Assembly (NCBI RefSeq): GCF_021283305.1
Contig: NZ_JAJSOK010000027.1
Coordinates: 30,577 to 94,576 of the forward strand
Source: Pseudonocardia kujensis
GTDB lineage: Bacteria > Actinomycetota > Actinomycetes > Mycobacteriales > Pseudonocardiaceae
Length of the DNA stretch: 64,000 nt
Reading direction: 5' to 3'
Shown here: positions 18,191-25,546 of the stretch, one piece after another
Layout: each line of letters opens with the position of its first letter
Numbering within the stretch: the stretch's first letter is position 1
Notes under the pieces: model-generated
The model's database searches: none
Seen by the model: only the letters and a program-made list of their open reading frames with translations
Told to the model about the DNA's origin: nothing
Program-made: the position numbers and the translations under genes

Positions 18191-19905
18191 CCGCCCGAGA
18201 GTCGGCCGACCGGAAGAGCCCCGGCGTCGAGCGACTGCTGGCCGACGTGCCGCCCGGGGAGACGCCGGACGTGTCCGGGGCCTTCCCCCGCCTCGAGGAG
18301 ACGCGCCTCCGGGAGCTGGAGGCGTGGGGGGAGCGTCGGCCCACGACACGCGGGGACGTGCTCGTCGCCGAGGGCGAGGCGGAGGACACCTTCTACGTCC
18401 TGCTCTCCGGCCGGGTCGCCGTCGTCGAAGCGCTCGGGACGCCCGACCAGCGTGTGGCGCGGTTGCACGGGCCCGGCCGCTTCCTCGGCGAGCTCGGTGT
18501 CCTCACGCGGCAGCCGGCCTTCCTGAGCGACGTCGTCGTCGACCCGGGTGAGGTCCTGGCGGTTCCGGCCGAGCGGCTGCGTGCCCTCGCGGCCCGGGAC
18601 CATGCCTTCGGTGATCTCGTGCTGCGGGCCTACCTCGTCCGACGATGGCTGACGCTGGGCGAGGGCATCGGGTTCCGGATCATCGGCTCCAGGTACTCGG
18701 CCACCACCAGGCAGCTGCGCGAGTTCGCCGCCCGCAACCGGCTGCCGCACCGGTTCCTGGACCTGGAGACCGACGCCACGGCCGAGCAGCTGCTCCGCTC
18801 GCTCGGGCTCGGTCCCGGCGACACGCCGATCGTGCTGTACCGGGACCGGCTGCTGCGTAACCCCGCGACCACCGAACTTGCGCCGATTTTCGGACTCCGC
18901 GACATCGGTGACGGCCGGGAGATCTGCGATCTCGTGGTCGTGGGGGCCGGCCCTGCCGGGCTCGCGGCGGCCGTGTACGGCGCCTCGGAGGGCCTGGACA
19001 CCGCGCTGCTCGACGGCGTCGCGCCGGGCGGGCAGGCGGCGCGGACCTCGTGCATCGAGAACTACCTCGGCTTCCCCTCCGGGATCTCCGGGGGCGAGCT
19101 GGCCGAGCGCGCCGTGTTGCAGGCGGAGAAGTTCGGGGCGCGGCGGTCCGTCCCGTCGGAGGTGGTGGGGTTGGAGGAGCGGGAAGGGAACCACGTGCTG
19201 CGGTTCGCCGACGGCGGTGAGCTGGCCACCCGCACGGTGATCGTCGCGTCCGGCGTGCGCGTCCGCCGGCTCCCGGTTCCCGGACTGGAGCAGTTCGAGG
19301 ACACCTGCGTGTACTACGCGGCCACGCCCCTCGAAGCCCAGCAGTGCGTCGGAGACCCGGTGGTCGTCGTGGGTGGGGGCAACTCGGCCGGCCAGGCCGC
19401 GGTCTTCCTCGCCGGCCATGCGGCCGAGGTCCACCTCGTGGTCAGGGAACACGAACTCGACGAGAACATGTCGCGCTACCTCGCCGACCGGATCGTCCAG
19501 GATCCGCGCATCGAGGTGCACCTGCACACCACGGTGAAGGACCTGGAGGGCGAGGGTGGCCGCCTCGAGGCCGTCGTCGTGACGGACGCGGTGACCGGCG
19601 AGCAGCAGCGTCTGCCCGCGCGCGACCTCATGGTGTTCATCGGGGGCGAGCCCAGTACGTCGTGGTTGCCGGACTCGGTCGCCCTGGACTCCGGCGGCTA
19701 CGTGCTGACCGGGCCGGAAACGCGCCGGCCGGCGCAGCGGGGGGTGTCCGGCGGGCTCGATCCGCTGCTGCTCGAGACCAGCCTGCCCGGCGTCTTCGCC
19801 GCCGGTGACGTGCGCAGCGGCTCGGTGAAGCGGGTCGCCTCGGCGGCGGGGGAGGGCGCGATGGCGGTCCGCATGGTGCACGAGCACCTCGCCAAGGCCC
19901 GGTGA
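18187..19905 (+). CDS. Cyclic-nucleotide-binding domain fused to thioredoxin reductase-like FAD/NAD(P) oxidoreductase
   Basis: A 572-residue three-part protein. Residues about 35-150 form a CAP_ED cyclic-nucleotide-binding domain (GRFLGELGVLTRQPAF as phosphate-binding cassette). About 160-235 resemble a thioredoxin-like fold without a CxxC. From about 245 on it is a TrxR-like module with GAGPAGLAAAVYG, GGQAART and VVGGGNSAGQAAVFLAG, ending in the FAD loop GVFAAGDVR. The TrxR redox motif CATC is replaced by YAAT (residues 377-380), so it cannot pass electrons by the usual disulfide. Last gene of the nine-gene operon. It may be a redox sensor or quinone/flavin reductase gated by a nucleotide; which one is not shown. 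Confidence 0.85.
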   Translation: MTARESADRKSPGVERLLADVPPGETPDVSGAFPRLEETRLRELEAWGERRPTTRGDVLVAEGEAEDTFYVLLSGRVAVVEALGTPDQRVARLHGPGRFLGELGVLTRQPAFLSDVVVDPGEVLAVPAERLRALAARDHAFGDLVLRAYLVRRWLTLGEGIGFRIIGSRYSATTRQLREFAARNRLPHRFLDLETDATAEQLLRSLGLGPGDTPIVLYRDRLLRNPATTELAPIFGLRDIGDGREICDLVVVGAGPAGLAAAVYGASEGLDTALLDGVAPGGQAARTSCIENYLGFPSGISGGELAERAVLQAEKFGARRSVPSEVVGLEEREGNHVLRFADGGELATRTVIVASGVRVRRLPVPGLEQFEDTCVYYAATPLEAQQCVGDPVVVVGGGNSAGQAAVFLAGHAAEVHLVVREHELDENMSRYLADRIVQDPRIEVHLHTTVKDLEGEGGRLEAVVVTDAVTGEQQRLPARDLMVFIGGEPSTSWLPDSVALDSGGYVLTGPETRRPAQRGVSGGLDPLLLETSLPGVFAAGDVRSGSVKRVASAAGEGAMAVRMVHEHLAKAR

Positions 19906-19928
19906 CCGACGAGCCCCCCACCCGTCGG
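19906..19928. terminator. Hairpin between convergent operons
   Basis: CCGACG (19906-19911) pairs with CGTCGG (19923-19928) over 6 bp around an 11-base loop. It begins right after the TGA of the TrxR-like gene and ends 8 bases before the end of the opposing gene. Confidence 0.5.
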
Positions 19929-19936
19929 CGGGCGGG

Positions 19937-20644
19937 TCAGCCGAGCGCGGCGATCGCCGCGTCGATCCGCCGGGCGAGCTCGACGTCCATGTCGGTCACG
20001 CGGTCGAGCGAATGCGTCCAGACCTCGAAGGTGACTGCGTCCTGCAGTTGCTCGACGCGCGCGTGGTGGGTCATGTCGCGCTCGGCGCGGGCGACGGCAT
20101 CGCGCAGCGGCCGCTGGCGCTCGGGCGGGAGGACGACGGTGCGGCGCAGGCGGTGTTCGTCGCCCTCCCAGCCCTCCAGGGCAGCGAGCGCGCGGTCGAT
20201 CTCCTCCCGCTCGAGCAGTCGCGGGGTCAGCGCGGTCGGCACCCCGGAACCGCGCGGCGGAACCCCTTGGTCGATGGGTGAGAACAGCTCCTCACCGTCC
20301 GGCAGTCGCCGGGCGAGGACGCCGGCCAGTTCCGGTTCGGAGCCGGCCAGCGTGGACAGGACCGCCTGGGTGTAGAAGCGGGCCCGCTCGGCCGGGCATC
20401 CGAGCCTGGTGCTCACCGCGGAGACCAGGGCGGCGCCGCTGTCGGGGTGCAGGGCCGGCCCCCGGATCACGGCGGCGCCCTGGAGGGAGCCGGGCAGGAC
20501 CGCGGCCAACCTGTCGCGGTCGGACTCCTCCAGCGACGCGGCCACGGCGACGACGACCGCCTCCACCGCGCGCCGGGCCTCCTCGGTGTCGGCCGCGCCG
20601 GCCTGCTCTCCCACGGTTCGGACGAACGTCGCGTACTGGATCAT
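19937..20644 (-). CDS. DUF2267 domain fused to a pterin-4a-carbinolamine dehydratase (PCD) domain
   Basis: A 235-residue protein with two parts. Residues 1-125 follow the DUF2267 pattern (MIQYATFVRTVGEQAG, LPDGEELFSPI). Residues about 138-235 match PCD/DCoH enzymes (LTPRLLEREEIDRALAALEGW). Catalytic histidines are in place: His193-His194 (MTHHARVE) and His211 (VWTHSLDRVTDMD). PCD dehydrates 4a-hydroxytetrahydropterin. ATG 20644 has GGAGGAG about 5 bases upstream. It follows a frameshifted small gene and is convergent with the chaperone operon. The fusion of a dormancy-associated DUF to a pterin enzyme is unusual; a moonlighting role of the PCD fold is possible. Confidence 0.85.
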   Translation of the reverse strand: MIQYATFVRTVGEQAGAADTEEARRAVEAVVVAVAASLEESDRDRLAAVLPGSLQGAAVIRGPALHPDSGAALVSAVSTRLGCPAERARFYTQAVLSTLAGSEPELAGVLARRLPDGEELFSPIDQGVPPRGSGVPTALTPRLLEREEIDRALAALEGWEGDEHRLRRTVVLPPERQRPLRDAVARAERDMTHHARVEQLQDAVTFEVWTHSLDRVTDMDVELARRIDAAIAALG

Positions 20645-20699
20645 CGGGCTCCTCCCGATCGGGTGCGGCGTCTCCGCCGGTGCCTCGGCGCCGGCGGGC

Positions 20700-20898
20700 T
20701 CAGGCCATCGGCCCGACCAGCTCCCGGTGCTCGTGGGGTCGCCGGGACGGGACGTCGTCGAGCTTCTCGAGCTTGACCGGCCCCCGCACCGTCGTCAGTG
20801 CGGCGGCGGTTCCGCTCCGCGACTCGATGCGCTCCCCCGTCTCCTGGGGCAGCCCGGCCCGCTCGGCCGTGGTCCGCGTGAACCGTCACGTCGGCCAT
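20700..20898 (-). pseudogene. Small stress-locus gene, apparently broken by a +1 frameshift near its start
   Basis: ATG 20898 has a CGGGAG Shine-Dalgarno, but its frame soon yields Arg/Gly/Ala-rich, non-protein-like sequence that runs to 20641. The +1 frame has nearly pure G/C third positions and reads FTRTTAERAGL, ERIESRSGTAAALTTVRGP, VKLEKLDDVPSRRPHEHREL, ending at TGA 20702-20700. It has no start codon of its own because TGA lies just upstream. Removing one G of GTGACGGTTC near 20883 would fuse MADVT to FTRTTAERAGL, giving a 65-residue protein. I do not recognise its family. A frameshift mutation or a base-calling error in the GG pair would both explain the data. Confidence 0.55.
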
Positions 20899-20952
20899 GT
20901 CTGCTCCCGGAGGCGCCGTCCAACGCCGGTCGTAGGGATTCGGCCGTAGGCA

Positions 20953-20970
20953 TTCGGTCGTGCGACCGCC
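20953..20970. promoter_or_regulatory. Possible weak copy of the 18-bp operator
   Basis: TTCGGTCGTGCGACCGCC contains the perfect dyad CGGTCG-TG-CGACCG but agrees with the operator at only about 12 of 18 positions. It is 52 bases from the strong site at 21005 and may be a secondary half-site pair. Confidence 0.3.
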
Positions 20971-21004
20971 GCTCCGACGCTAGGGCCCGTCCAGGGGTGT
21001 GGAC

Positions 21005-21022
21005 ATCGGTCGATCGGCCGAT
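21005..21022. promoter_or_regulatory. 18-bp palindromic operator, site 7
   Basis: ATCGGTCGATCGGCCGAT. Its reverse complement, ATCGGCCGATCGACCGAT, differs from site 1 at only two positions. It is 107 bases upstream of the minus-strand pair (frameshifted small gene and DUF2267-PCD fusion). Confidence 0.65.
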
Positions 21023-21118
21023 GTCGTCCGCACTCCCACTTCCACGAGCCCTGCACCGCCGGTCCGGTCCTCCGGTGTGTGGAGGGTGGCACCGGTGGGC
21101 CCGTGCTGCGGCGCCGAC

Positions 21119-22138
21119 TCATGCATGCCCGCCGGCGAGAGGGGCCGGAACGTAGAGGCCGTCTCGTTCTGCGCGGACCGCGGCGAGTGTCCTCGTCGGT
21201 GCCCCGAGCTTGCCGAGGACGTGCTCCAGATGGGCGGCCACGGTCCGTGGCGCCACCACCAGCGTGCGGGCGATCTCCTGGTTGGAGCACCCCTCGACCA
21301 GGAGGCCGAGCACTTCCAGTTCCCGTGGGGTGAGCCCGCGGAGCTCGGTCGCCGGTGACAGCAGGGCCAGACCGGTCAGCCTCGGGGGGGTGTCCTCGGG
21401 TGCGGCCAGGGCGGTCACGCGCACGTGTCCGCCGGGGGCGTGGGGGCCACCCATCGGCCAGAGGAACGAGGAGTAGACGTGCCCGTCGCCGATCCGTTCG
21501 CGGGCGGCGGCCAGGACGGGGGAGGACGGGGTCAGCAGCTCGTCCGCGGGAAGGCCCGGCAGCGCCTGGCAGCCTTCGTCCGTGCAGAGCACCACGCCGG
21601 CGGTGGCGCCACGTACCAGGCGTGCGGCGGTGAGTAGTGAACGCATCGGGTCGATGCCGTGCGCGAGCACCGGCCCGAGCCGTCCGAGCCTGCGGCGCAG
21701 GTGCGGGGACGGTGGGCGCCGGTCGCCGGAGAGCAGCGCGAGGAAGCCGACGTGCCGTCCCGATGGTGCGAAAAGGCCGAGGGCCAGTGCTTCGTGGATC
21801 CCGGACGGGATCAGGCACTCGGCCCAGGTCCGCAGTTCCTGGGCCGGGTAGGGCAGGTCCGAGGGGCTCAACGGCGGACGTGCCCGGTTGGTGCCGGTCG
21901 TTTCGATGTCGCGCGCATTCAGCGGGCCGGAGAGGAACTCCACGGTCGGGCCGTCGAGGTCGACGCTGGCCAGGGAGTGGTAGCCGTGGCCCACCGGGTC
22001 GGCGAGCGCCAGCCATGCACCGTCGAACGGGACGAGCCGGCGGAGGACCTCGAGCATGGCCTGCGCGCGCTCGGAGGTGGTGGCGGACGAGGCGGCGGTC
22101 TCGGCCAGCAGCAGCTCACCGGCCCGGTGCGAGCACAT
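21119..22138 (-). CDS. LuxR/NarL-type transcriptional regulator with GAF-like N-terminal domain
   Basis: A 339-residue regulator. The C-terminal 65 residues are a LuxR-type helix-turn-helix: LTPRELEVLGLLVEGCSNQE, then TLVVAPRTVAAHLEHVLGKL. The N-terminal 180 residues resemble a GAF-like sensor (VPFDGAWLALADPVGHGYHS, RHVGFLALLSGDRRPP), with a variable middle. No receiver-domain phosphorylation site is seen. ATG 22138 follows GGAGGACAC. It is divergent from the LysR gene. Being inside the palindrome-rich island, it is a candidate regulator of that motif, but no operator copy lies in its own promoter, so this is inference only. Confidence 0.85.
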   Translation of the reverse strand: MCSHRAGELLLAETAASSATTSERAQAMLEVLRRLVPFDGAWLALADPVGHGYHSLASVDLDGPTVEFLSGPLNARDIETTGTNRARPPLSPSDLPYPAQELRTWAECLIPSGIHEALALGLFAPSGRHVGFLALLSGDRRPPSPHLRRRLGRLGPVLAHGIDPMRSLLTAARLVRGATAGVVLCTDEGCQALPGLPADELLTPSSPVLAAARERIGDGHVYSSFLWPMGGPHAPGGHVRVTALAAPEDTPPRLTGLALLSPATELRGLTPRELEVLGLLVEGCSNQEIARTLVVAPRTVAAHLEHVLGKLGAPTRTLAAVRAERDGLYVPAPLAGGHA

Positions 22139-22342
22139 GTGTCCTCCAAACGAACTCTGCGTTGAGGGGCCCGAGCCCGGCCATCACCGGAACGGCTGCC
22201 GAATGGGCGGGGAGGACACCGAGGCAATCCATACCCTAGGAAGCCGTCCGACTACCGCGTGCGCAATGACGTAGAACCACATGCCCGTGAGGCGCGGCTC
22301 TACACGTCCCGGCGGACCCTGTCTCCGGCGGTAGCCTGCCTT

Positions 22343-23350
22343 GTGGACCTGCGGCAGCTCAGGTACTTCCTCACCGTGGCCGAGGAGCGGCGCTTCTCCG
22401 CTGCGGCGCGCCGGTTGCACGTCGCCGCCCCGTCGCTCTCGCAGCAGATCCGTGCGCTGGAGCGGGACCTGCGCGTCACGCTCTTCGATCGCACTCCTCG
22501 CGGGGCCGAGCTGACGCCGGCGGGGCACGTCCTGGCGGAGCGGGCGCGAGTGATCCTGGCCGAGGTCGACCGGGCCCGCGAGGACGTCCGATCCGCAAGG
22601 CCCTCGGGGCGGGAGCAGGTGACCTTGCGGGTCTGCACCATGGCCGACCGGGTCCTCGGTGGCCCGCTACGAGCGGTGGGACTCGCCATACCGGGCGTCG
22701 AGGTCTTCGTGACGTCCAGTCCGGGGGACGATGCCGTCGAGGCGGTCCGGCAGGCACGGGCCGATGCGGCGGTCGTCTGGCTCCGGCCGCAGGAGCACCG
22801 TGACCTCGACGGTGTCGTCCTCGGTTCGGTGCTGTTCGGCGTCGTCCTGCCGCTGGGGCACCCGCTCGCCGACCGGACGCAGATCCTGGTGGAGAGTCTC
22901 GATCACGAACCCGTGGTGATGTTCCCCTGGTCGCCCTTCGCCGGCATCTGGCAGCGCACGGTGGACCATCTGCTGCCGAGTGGAGCGCAGCCGGGACAGG
23001 TCCTCGTCGAGTCGAACCTCATCAACAGTCCCGAGGCGATGGTGCGAGCGGTCGCAGCGGGGTCCGGCGTCGCCCCGGGGATCCTCGGGGTCGCCGAGCA
23101 CATGGATGTCAACGGGATCGTCGTGCTGCCGCTCGATCCTCCGTTGTTCGTCGACCTCGAGGTCGTCTGGCGCCGGCCGGCCCGCCCGGCCGTCCGCCGC
23201 CTCGTCGACTTCCTCGCCGCGGCGGTCGACGCCCCGGAGGTCCTCGTCTCGGCTCCTCGTCGCCCCCGCGGGGGCGGGGGCCCCAGCCCCCGCGGCGGGG
23301 GCGGCCTCAGCTTCGCGGCCACCTTCTCGCAGCCGTACGCCGTGTTCTGA
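22343..23350 (+). CDS. LysR-family transcriptional regulator
   Basis: A 335-residue LysR regulator. The N-terminal winged helix is VDLRQLRYFLTVAEERRFSA, then RLHVAAPSLSQQIRALE and LFDRTPRGAELTPAG. A periplasmic-binding-type effector domain spans about 90-300. GTG 22343 matches the canonical LysR start. The last 30 residues (PRRPRGGGGPSPRGGGG and beyond) are encoded by a GC-rich inverted repeat that looks like a terminator, so the natural C-terminus has probably run into the terminator sequence. It faces the LuxR gene across a 204-base region. Target genes are not evident; LysR regulators usually control divergent or nearby genes. Confidence 0.88.
   Translation: MDLRQLRYFLTVAEERRFSAAARRLHVAAPSLSQQIRALERDLRVTLFDRTPRGAELTPAGHVLAERARVILAEVDRAREDVRSARPSGREQVTLRVCTMADRVLGGPLRAVGLAIPGVEVFVTSSPGDDAVEAVRQARADAAVVWLRPQEHRDLDGVVLGSVLFGVVLPLGHPLADRTQILVESLDHEPVVMFPWSPFAGIWQRTVDHLLPSGAQPGQVLVESNLINSPEAMVRAVAAGSGVAPGILGVAEHMDVNGIVVLPLDPPLFVDLEVVWRRPARPAVRRLVDFLAAAVDAPEVLVSAPRRPRGGGGPSPRGGGGLSFAATFSQPYAVF
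23268..23293 (+). terminator. GC-rich hairpin inside the 3' end of the LysR gene
   Basis: GCGGGGGC (23268-23275) and GCCCCCGC (23286-23293) form 8-bp arms around 10 bases, flanked by further self-complementary G/C runs. It overlaps the last 28 codons of the LysR gene. Confidence 0.5.
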
Positions 23351-23543
23351 TGACCTCGTCGCCGTGCGAGAACCCGATCAGGGGCCGGCCACGAGTGCTC
23401 CGGAGACGCGGGGCCGCCGGGCAGGCCTGACAGGAGGGCGGGCGGCGCGACGGGGTGCCACCGCATGGTCGCGCATGCGCGGGCGGACGAGCGCGTCGCG
23501 GGGTGCCCGGAGCGCCGGGGTGCTCCGCGAGGCTCCTCGGCGC

Positions 23544-24611
23544 TCAGGCCGCGGGAACCGACGGCCTGCTGATCATCCGGTAGCAGGGCGCCGGACCGAG
23601 CAGGAGTTCCTCGTAGAGCCGGATGTGCTCGGCGACCATTCGCCCGGTGCTGAAGCGGCGGGCAGCGACCGCCCGGCAGGCCGCGCGGTCGAGCCGCGAG
23701 GCGTCCAGGAGCGCCGCGGCCAGCGGGAGGCCGCCCGAGCGCAGGAAACCGGTGACCCCCTCGTCCACGATCTCGGGGGCGGAACCGACCGGCGTGGCGA
23801 CGACGGGGGTACCGGTGGCCAGTGCCTCGATCATCACCAGACCGAACGGCTCCGCCCACTGCATGGGGTTCACGAGGGCGAACGAGCCCCCGACGAGCTC
23901 CAGCCTCTCGGCGCAGCCCAGTTCCCCGAGGAACTCGACGTCCGAGCACAGCAGCGGCTTGACCTGCGCGTCGAAGTACTCGCGCTCGCCCGGCTCCCGG
24001 AGCTTGGCGGCCATCCGCAGCGGGACGCCCGCCGCCCGGGCCACGAGGGCGGCCTCGCGAGGTCCCTTCTCCGGGGACATGCGCCCCGGGAAGCTCGCGT
24101 ACCCGCCGTCCCCGCGGCCCACCGGGACCGACTCCACGTCCAGGCCGTGGTGGATCACGCCGGCGAGCGGGACCCCGTCGGCGGTGGCCGCCTGGTGGTG
24201 CGAGATGGCCACCACGGCGACTCCGCGCATCGCGCGGTAGACCGGGCCCGACGTCGCGTCGAAGGGGCCGTGGGCGGTGGTCACCACGGGCGTGCGGGTC
24301 GGAGGACGCCGGTACAGCGGGCCGGCCAACGTGTGGTCGTGCACGACGTCCACGTCGCTCATGGCGGCGTAGCTCGTGATGGCGTGGCGCAGCTCGGTCA
24401 CCGTGTCGGCGCACACGGGGCCCGCCTTCCCGGCCTCGTCGGTTCCTCCCACCCGTGGCACCGGGCAGGCGCTGTCGGCCGCGGCGGCGAGCAGCACCTC
24501 GTGACCGGCGCGAACCAGTCCGCGGGCCAGCCGATCGATGACCGACTCCGTGCCGCCGTAGGCGAGAGGGGGGACGGGGACGCCCGGAGGGGCGATGAGA
24601 CCGATGCGCAT
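23544..24611 (-). CDS. Glycosyltransferase family 4 (GT-B retaining) protein
   Basis: A 355-residue cytoplasmic glycosyltransferase. The N-terminal Rossmann half starts MRIGLIAPPGVPVPPLAYGG with VHDHTLAG and TTAHGPF. The C-terminal donor half has FPGRMSPEKG and the EPFGLVMIEALATGTPVVAT signature, including the E-x7-E pair of GT4 enzymes. It would move a sugar from a nucleotide-sugar donor to an unknown acceptor; trehalose, glycogen-like or glycolipid products are possible. ATG 24611 has GAGGA 10 bases upstream. It is divergent from the chimeric dehydrogenase remnant and shares its pair of palindromic operators, so it probably belongs to the stress regulon. Confidence 0.88.
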   Translation of the reverse strand: MRIGLIAPPGVPVPPLAYGGTESVIDRLARGLVRAGHEVLLAAAADSACPVPRVGGTDEAGKAGPVCADTVTELRHAITSYAAMSDVDVVHDHTLAGPLYRRPPTRTPVVTTAHGPFDATSGPVYRAMRGVAVVAISHHQAATADGVPLAGVIHHGLDVESVPVGRGDGGYASFPGRMSPEKGPREAALVARAAGVPLRMAAKLREPGEREYFDAQVKPLLCSDVEFLGELGCAERLELVGGSFALVNPMQWAEPFGLVMIEALATGTPVVATPVGSAPEIVDEGVTGFLRSGGLPLAAALLDASRLDRAACRAVAARRFSTGRMVAEHIRLYEELLLGPAPCYRMISRPSVPAA

Positions 24612-24700
24612 GGAGGTACGTCCTCGAGAAGTGGCGCGGGCCGTGGCTCGCGGCGGAGCGGATACGGTCTCCATGGCAACGCTCGGTGACCGTTCCGGCC

Positions 24701-24718
24701 ATCGGCAGAGCGACCCAT
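24701..24718. promoter_or_regulatory. 18-bp palindromic operator, site 8
   Basis: ATCGGCAGAGCGACCCAT, one base from site 2 at 3807. It lies 90 bases upstream of the glycosyltransferase start. Confidence 0.65.
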
Positions 24719-24788
24719 TCCGGCGACGGTCGTCGCTGTACTCCGGGCACGTCCGCCCGGGCAGTCGTTCGCTCAGGACGCACACGGA

Positions 24789-24806
24789 ATCGGCATGTCT
24801 GCCGAT
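24789..24806. promoter_or_regulatory. 18-bp palindromic operator, site 9
   Basis: ATCGGCATGTCTGCCGAT, one base from site 3 at 3846, with GGAA/TTTCC outer flanks extending the dyad. It ends 84 bases before the GTG of the chimeric remnant. Confidence 0.7.
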
Positions 24807-24890
24807 TTCCCGGCCCACGCTCCGCCCGGTGCAATGGGGTCCCCCGGTGCCCTGAGCGGGAGGGCACCCAGCCACGAAGAGGGAGGCAGC

Positions 24891-25067
24891 GTGAGAGCAG
24901 CGGTCTACGAGGGCGACGCCGGGGCAGAGGAGGTCGACCAGCAGGTCGTCACGGACGGCAACATCACGACGAGCCGTTCGCCCGACGACCTGCCGGCCTG
25001 CTGTGAGGGCATCGCGCAGGAGTGCGCCGGCGCCCGGCAGCCCGCAGGTGCGGGAGGTCGGGCATGA
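24891..25067 (+). pseudogene. Chimeric remnant: start of a zinc dehydrogenase joined to the end of a PfpI/DJ-1 gene
   Basis: The 58-codon frame begins MRAAVYEGDA, matching the first residues of the dehydrogenase at 3965 (MKAVVYDGP). It then passes directly into QQVVTDGNITTSRSPDDLPA, which matches the last 50 residues of the PfpI protein at 5121-5699. About 1.6 kb corresponding to the rest of both genes is missing. The upstream region also parallels 3807-3964, with the same operator pair in the same order. The simplest history is duplication of the operon followed by an internal deletion. A strong Shine-Dalgarno (GAGGGAGG) and ATGA overlap with the next gene remain, so it may still act as a translated leader for the downstream operon. 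Confidence 0.8.
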
Positions 25068-25546
25068 CCGCCGCCCTCGGGAACGTGGCGTCGCTCGCCG
25101 CCCGCGCCGGTGGAAGCGTCGTCCGCCAGGTGCGATCGGCCCTCGACCCGTCCAGTGCCCGGCCGGCCGGCGCGGCTCAGCCGGCGTCCGGGTGGCTCGT
25201 GGTCACCGTGTTCCGGGAGCCGTCCGAGATCGACACCGCCAAGCCTCCCCTGGCCGAGTTCGGCGAGCAGATCGAGATCCGTGTCCGCCCGGCCGCCGAC
25301 GGCAAGGGCACGGAGGTGGCGGCCCGGCGACGTGATCGGCAGTCGTCGGGCACCGCGGCGAGCCGGCTGAGCGGCAGCGACCCGCAGGCGGATCTGCGCT
25401 CCGCGCTCCGGCGGGCCAAGCAGCTCATCGAGGTGGGTGAGGTGCTGGCGGTCGATCCCGCCCCGCACGGCGAGCGGACGCCGACTCCGGGCGGGACGCT
25501 CCTCGAGATGTGGACCAGGGTGGCACCGAAGGCAGGTGTGCGATGA
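25064..25546 (+). CDS. Hypothetical protein, possibly SRPBCC-related, partner of a zinc dehydrogenase
   Basis: A 160-residue protein starting at ATG 25064, overlapping the end of the chimeric remnant, and ending in an ATGA overlap with the next dehydrogenase. A core region GWLVVTVFREPSEIDTAKPP, then EIRVRPAADGKGTEVAAR and a helix DLRSALRRAKQLIEVGEV can be seen. The helix resembles the C-terminal LRRLKQVLETGEV helix of the SRPBCC protein at 26890, which sits in the same position before another dehydrogenase. I therefore suspect a distant SRPBCC relative that binds a hydrophobic ligand, but the family is not certain. Confidence 0.65.
   Translation: MTAALGNVASLAARAGGSVVRQVRSALDPSSARPAGAAQPASGWLVVTVFREPSEIDTAKPPLAEFGEQIEIRVRPAADGKGTEVAARRRDRQSSGTAASRLSGSDPQADLRSALRRAKQLIEVGEVLAVDPAPHGERTPTPGGTLLEMWTRVAPKAGVR

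Noticed and set aside
20641..20898. 85-residue protein in frame 0 from ATG 20898
   Set aside because: Its composition is Arg/Gly/Ala-rich as expected for an out-of-frame reading; the +1 frame has the coding-type third positions.
22903..24867. Long minus-strand frame of 654 residues across LysR and glycosyltransferase
   Set aside because: It is low-complexity Arg/Gly/Pro-rich and overlaps two genes with clear family motifs; a shadow frame.
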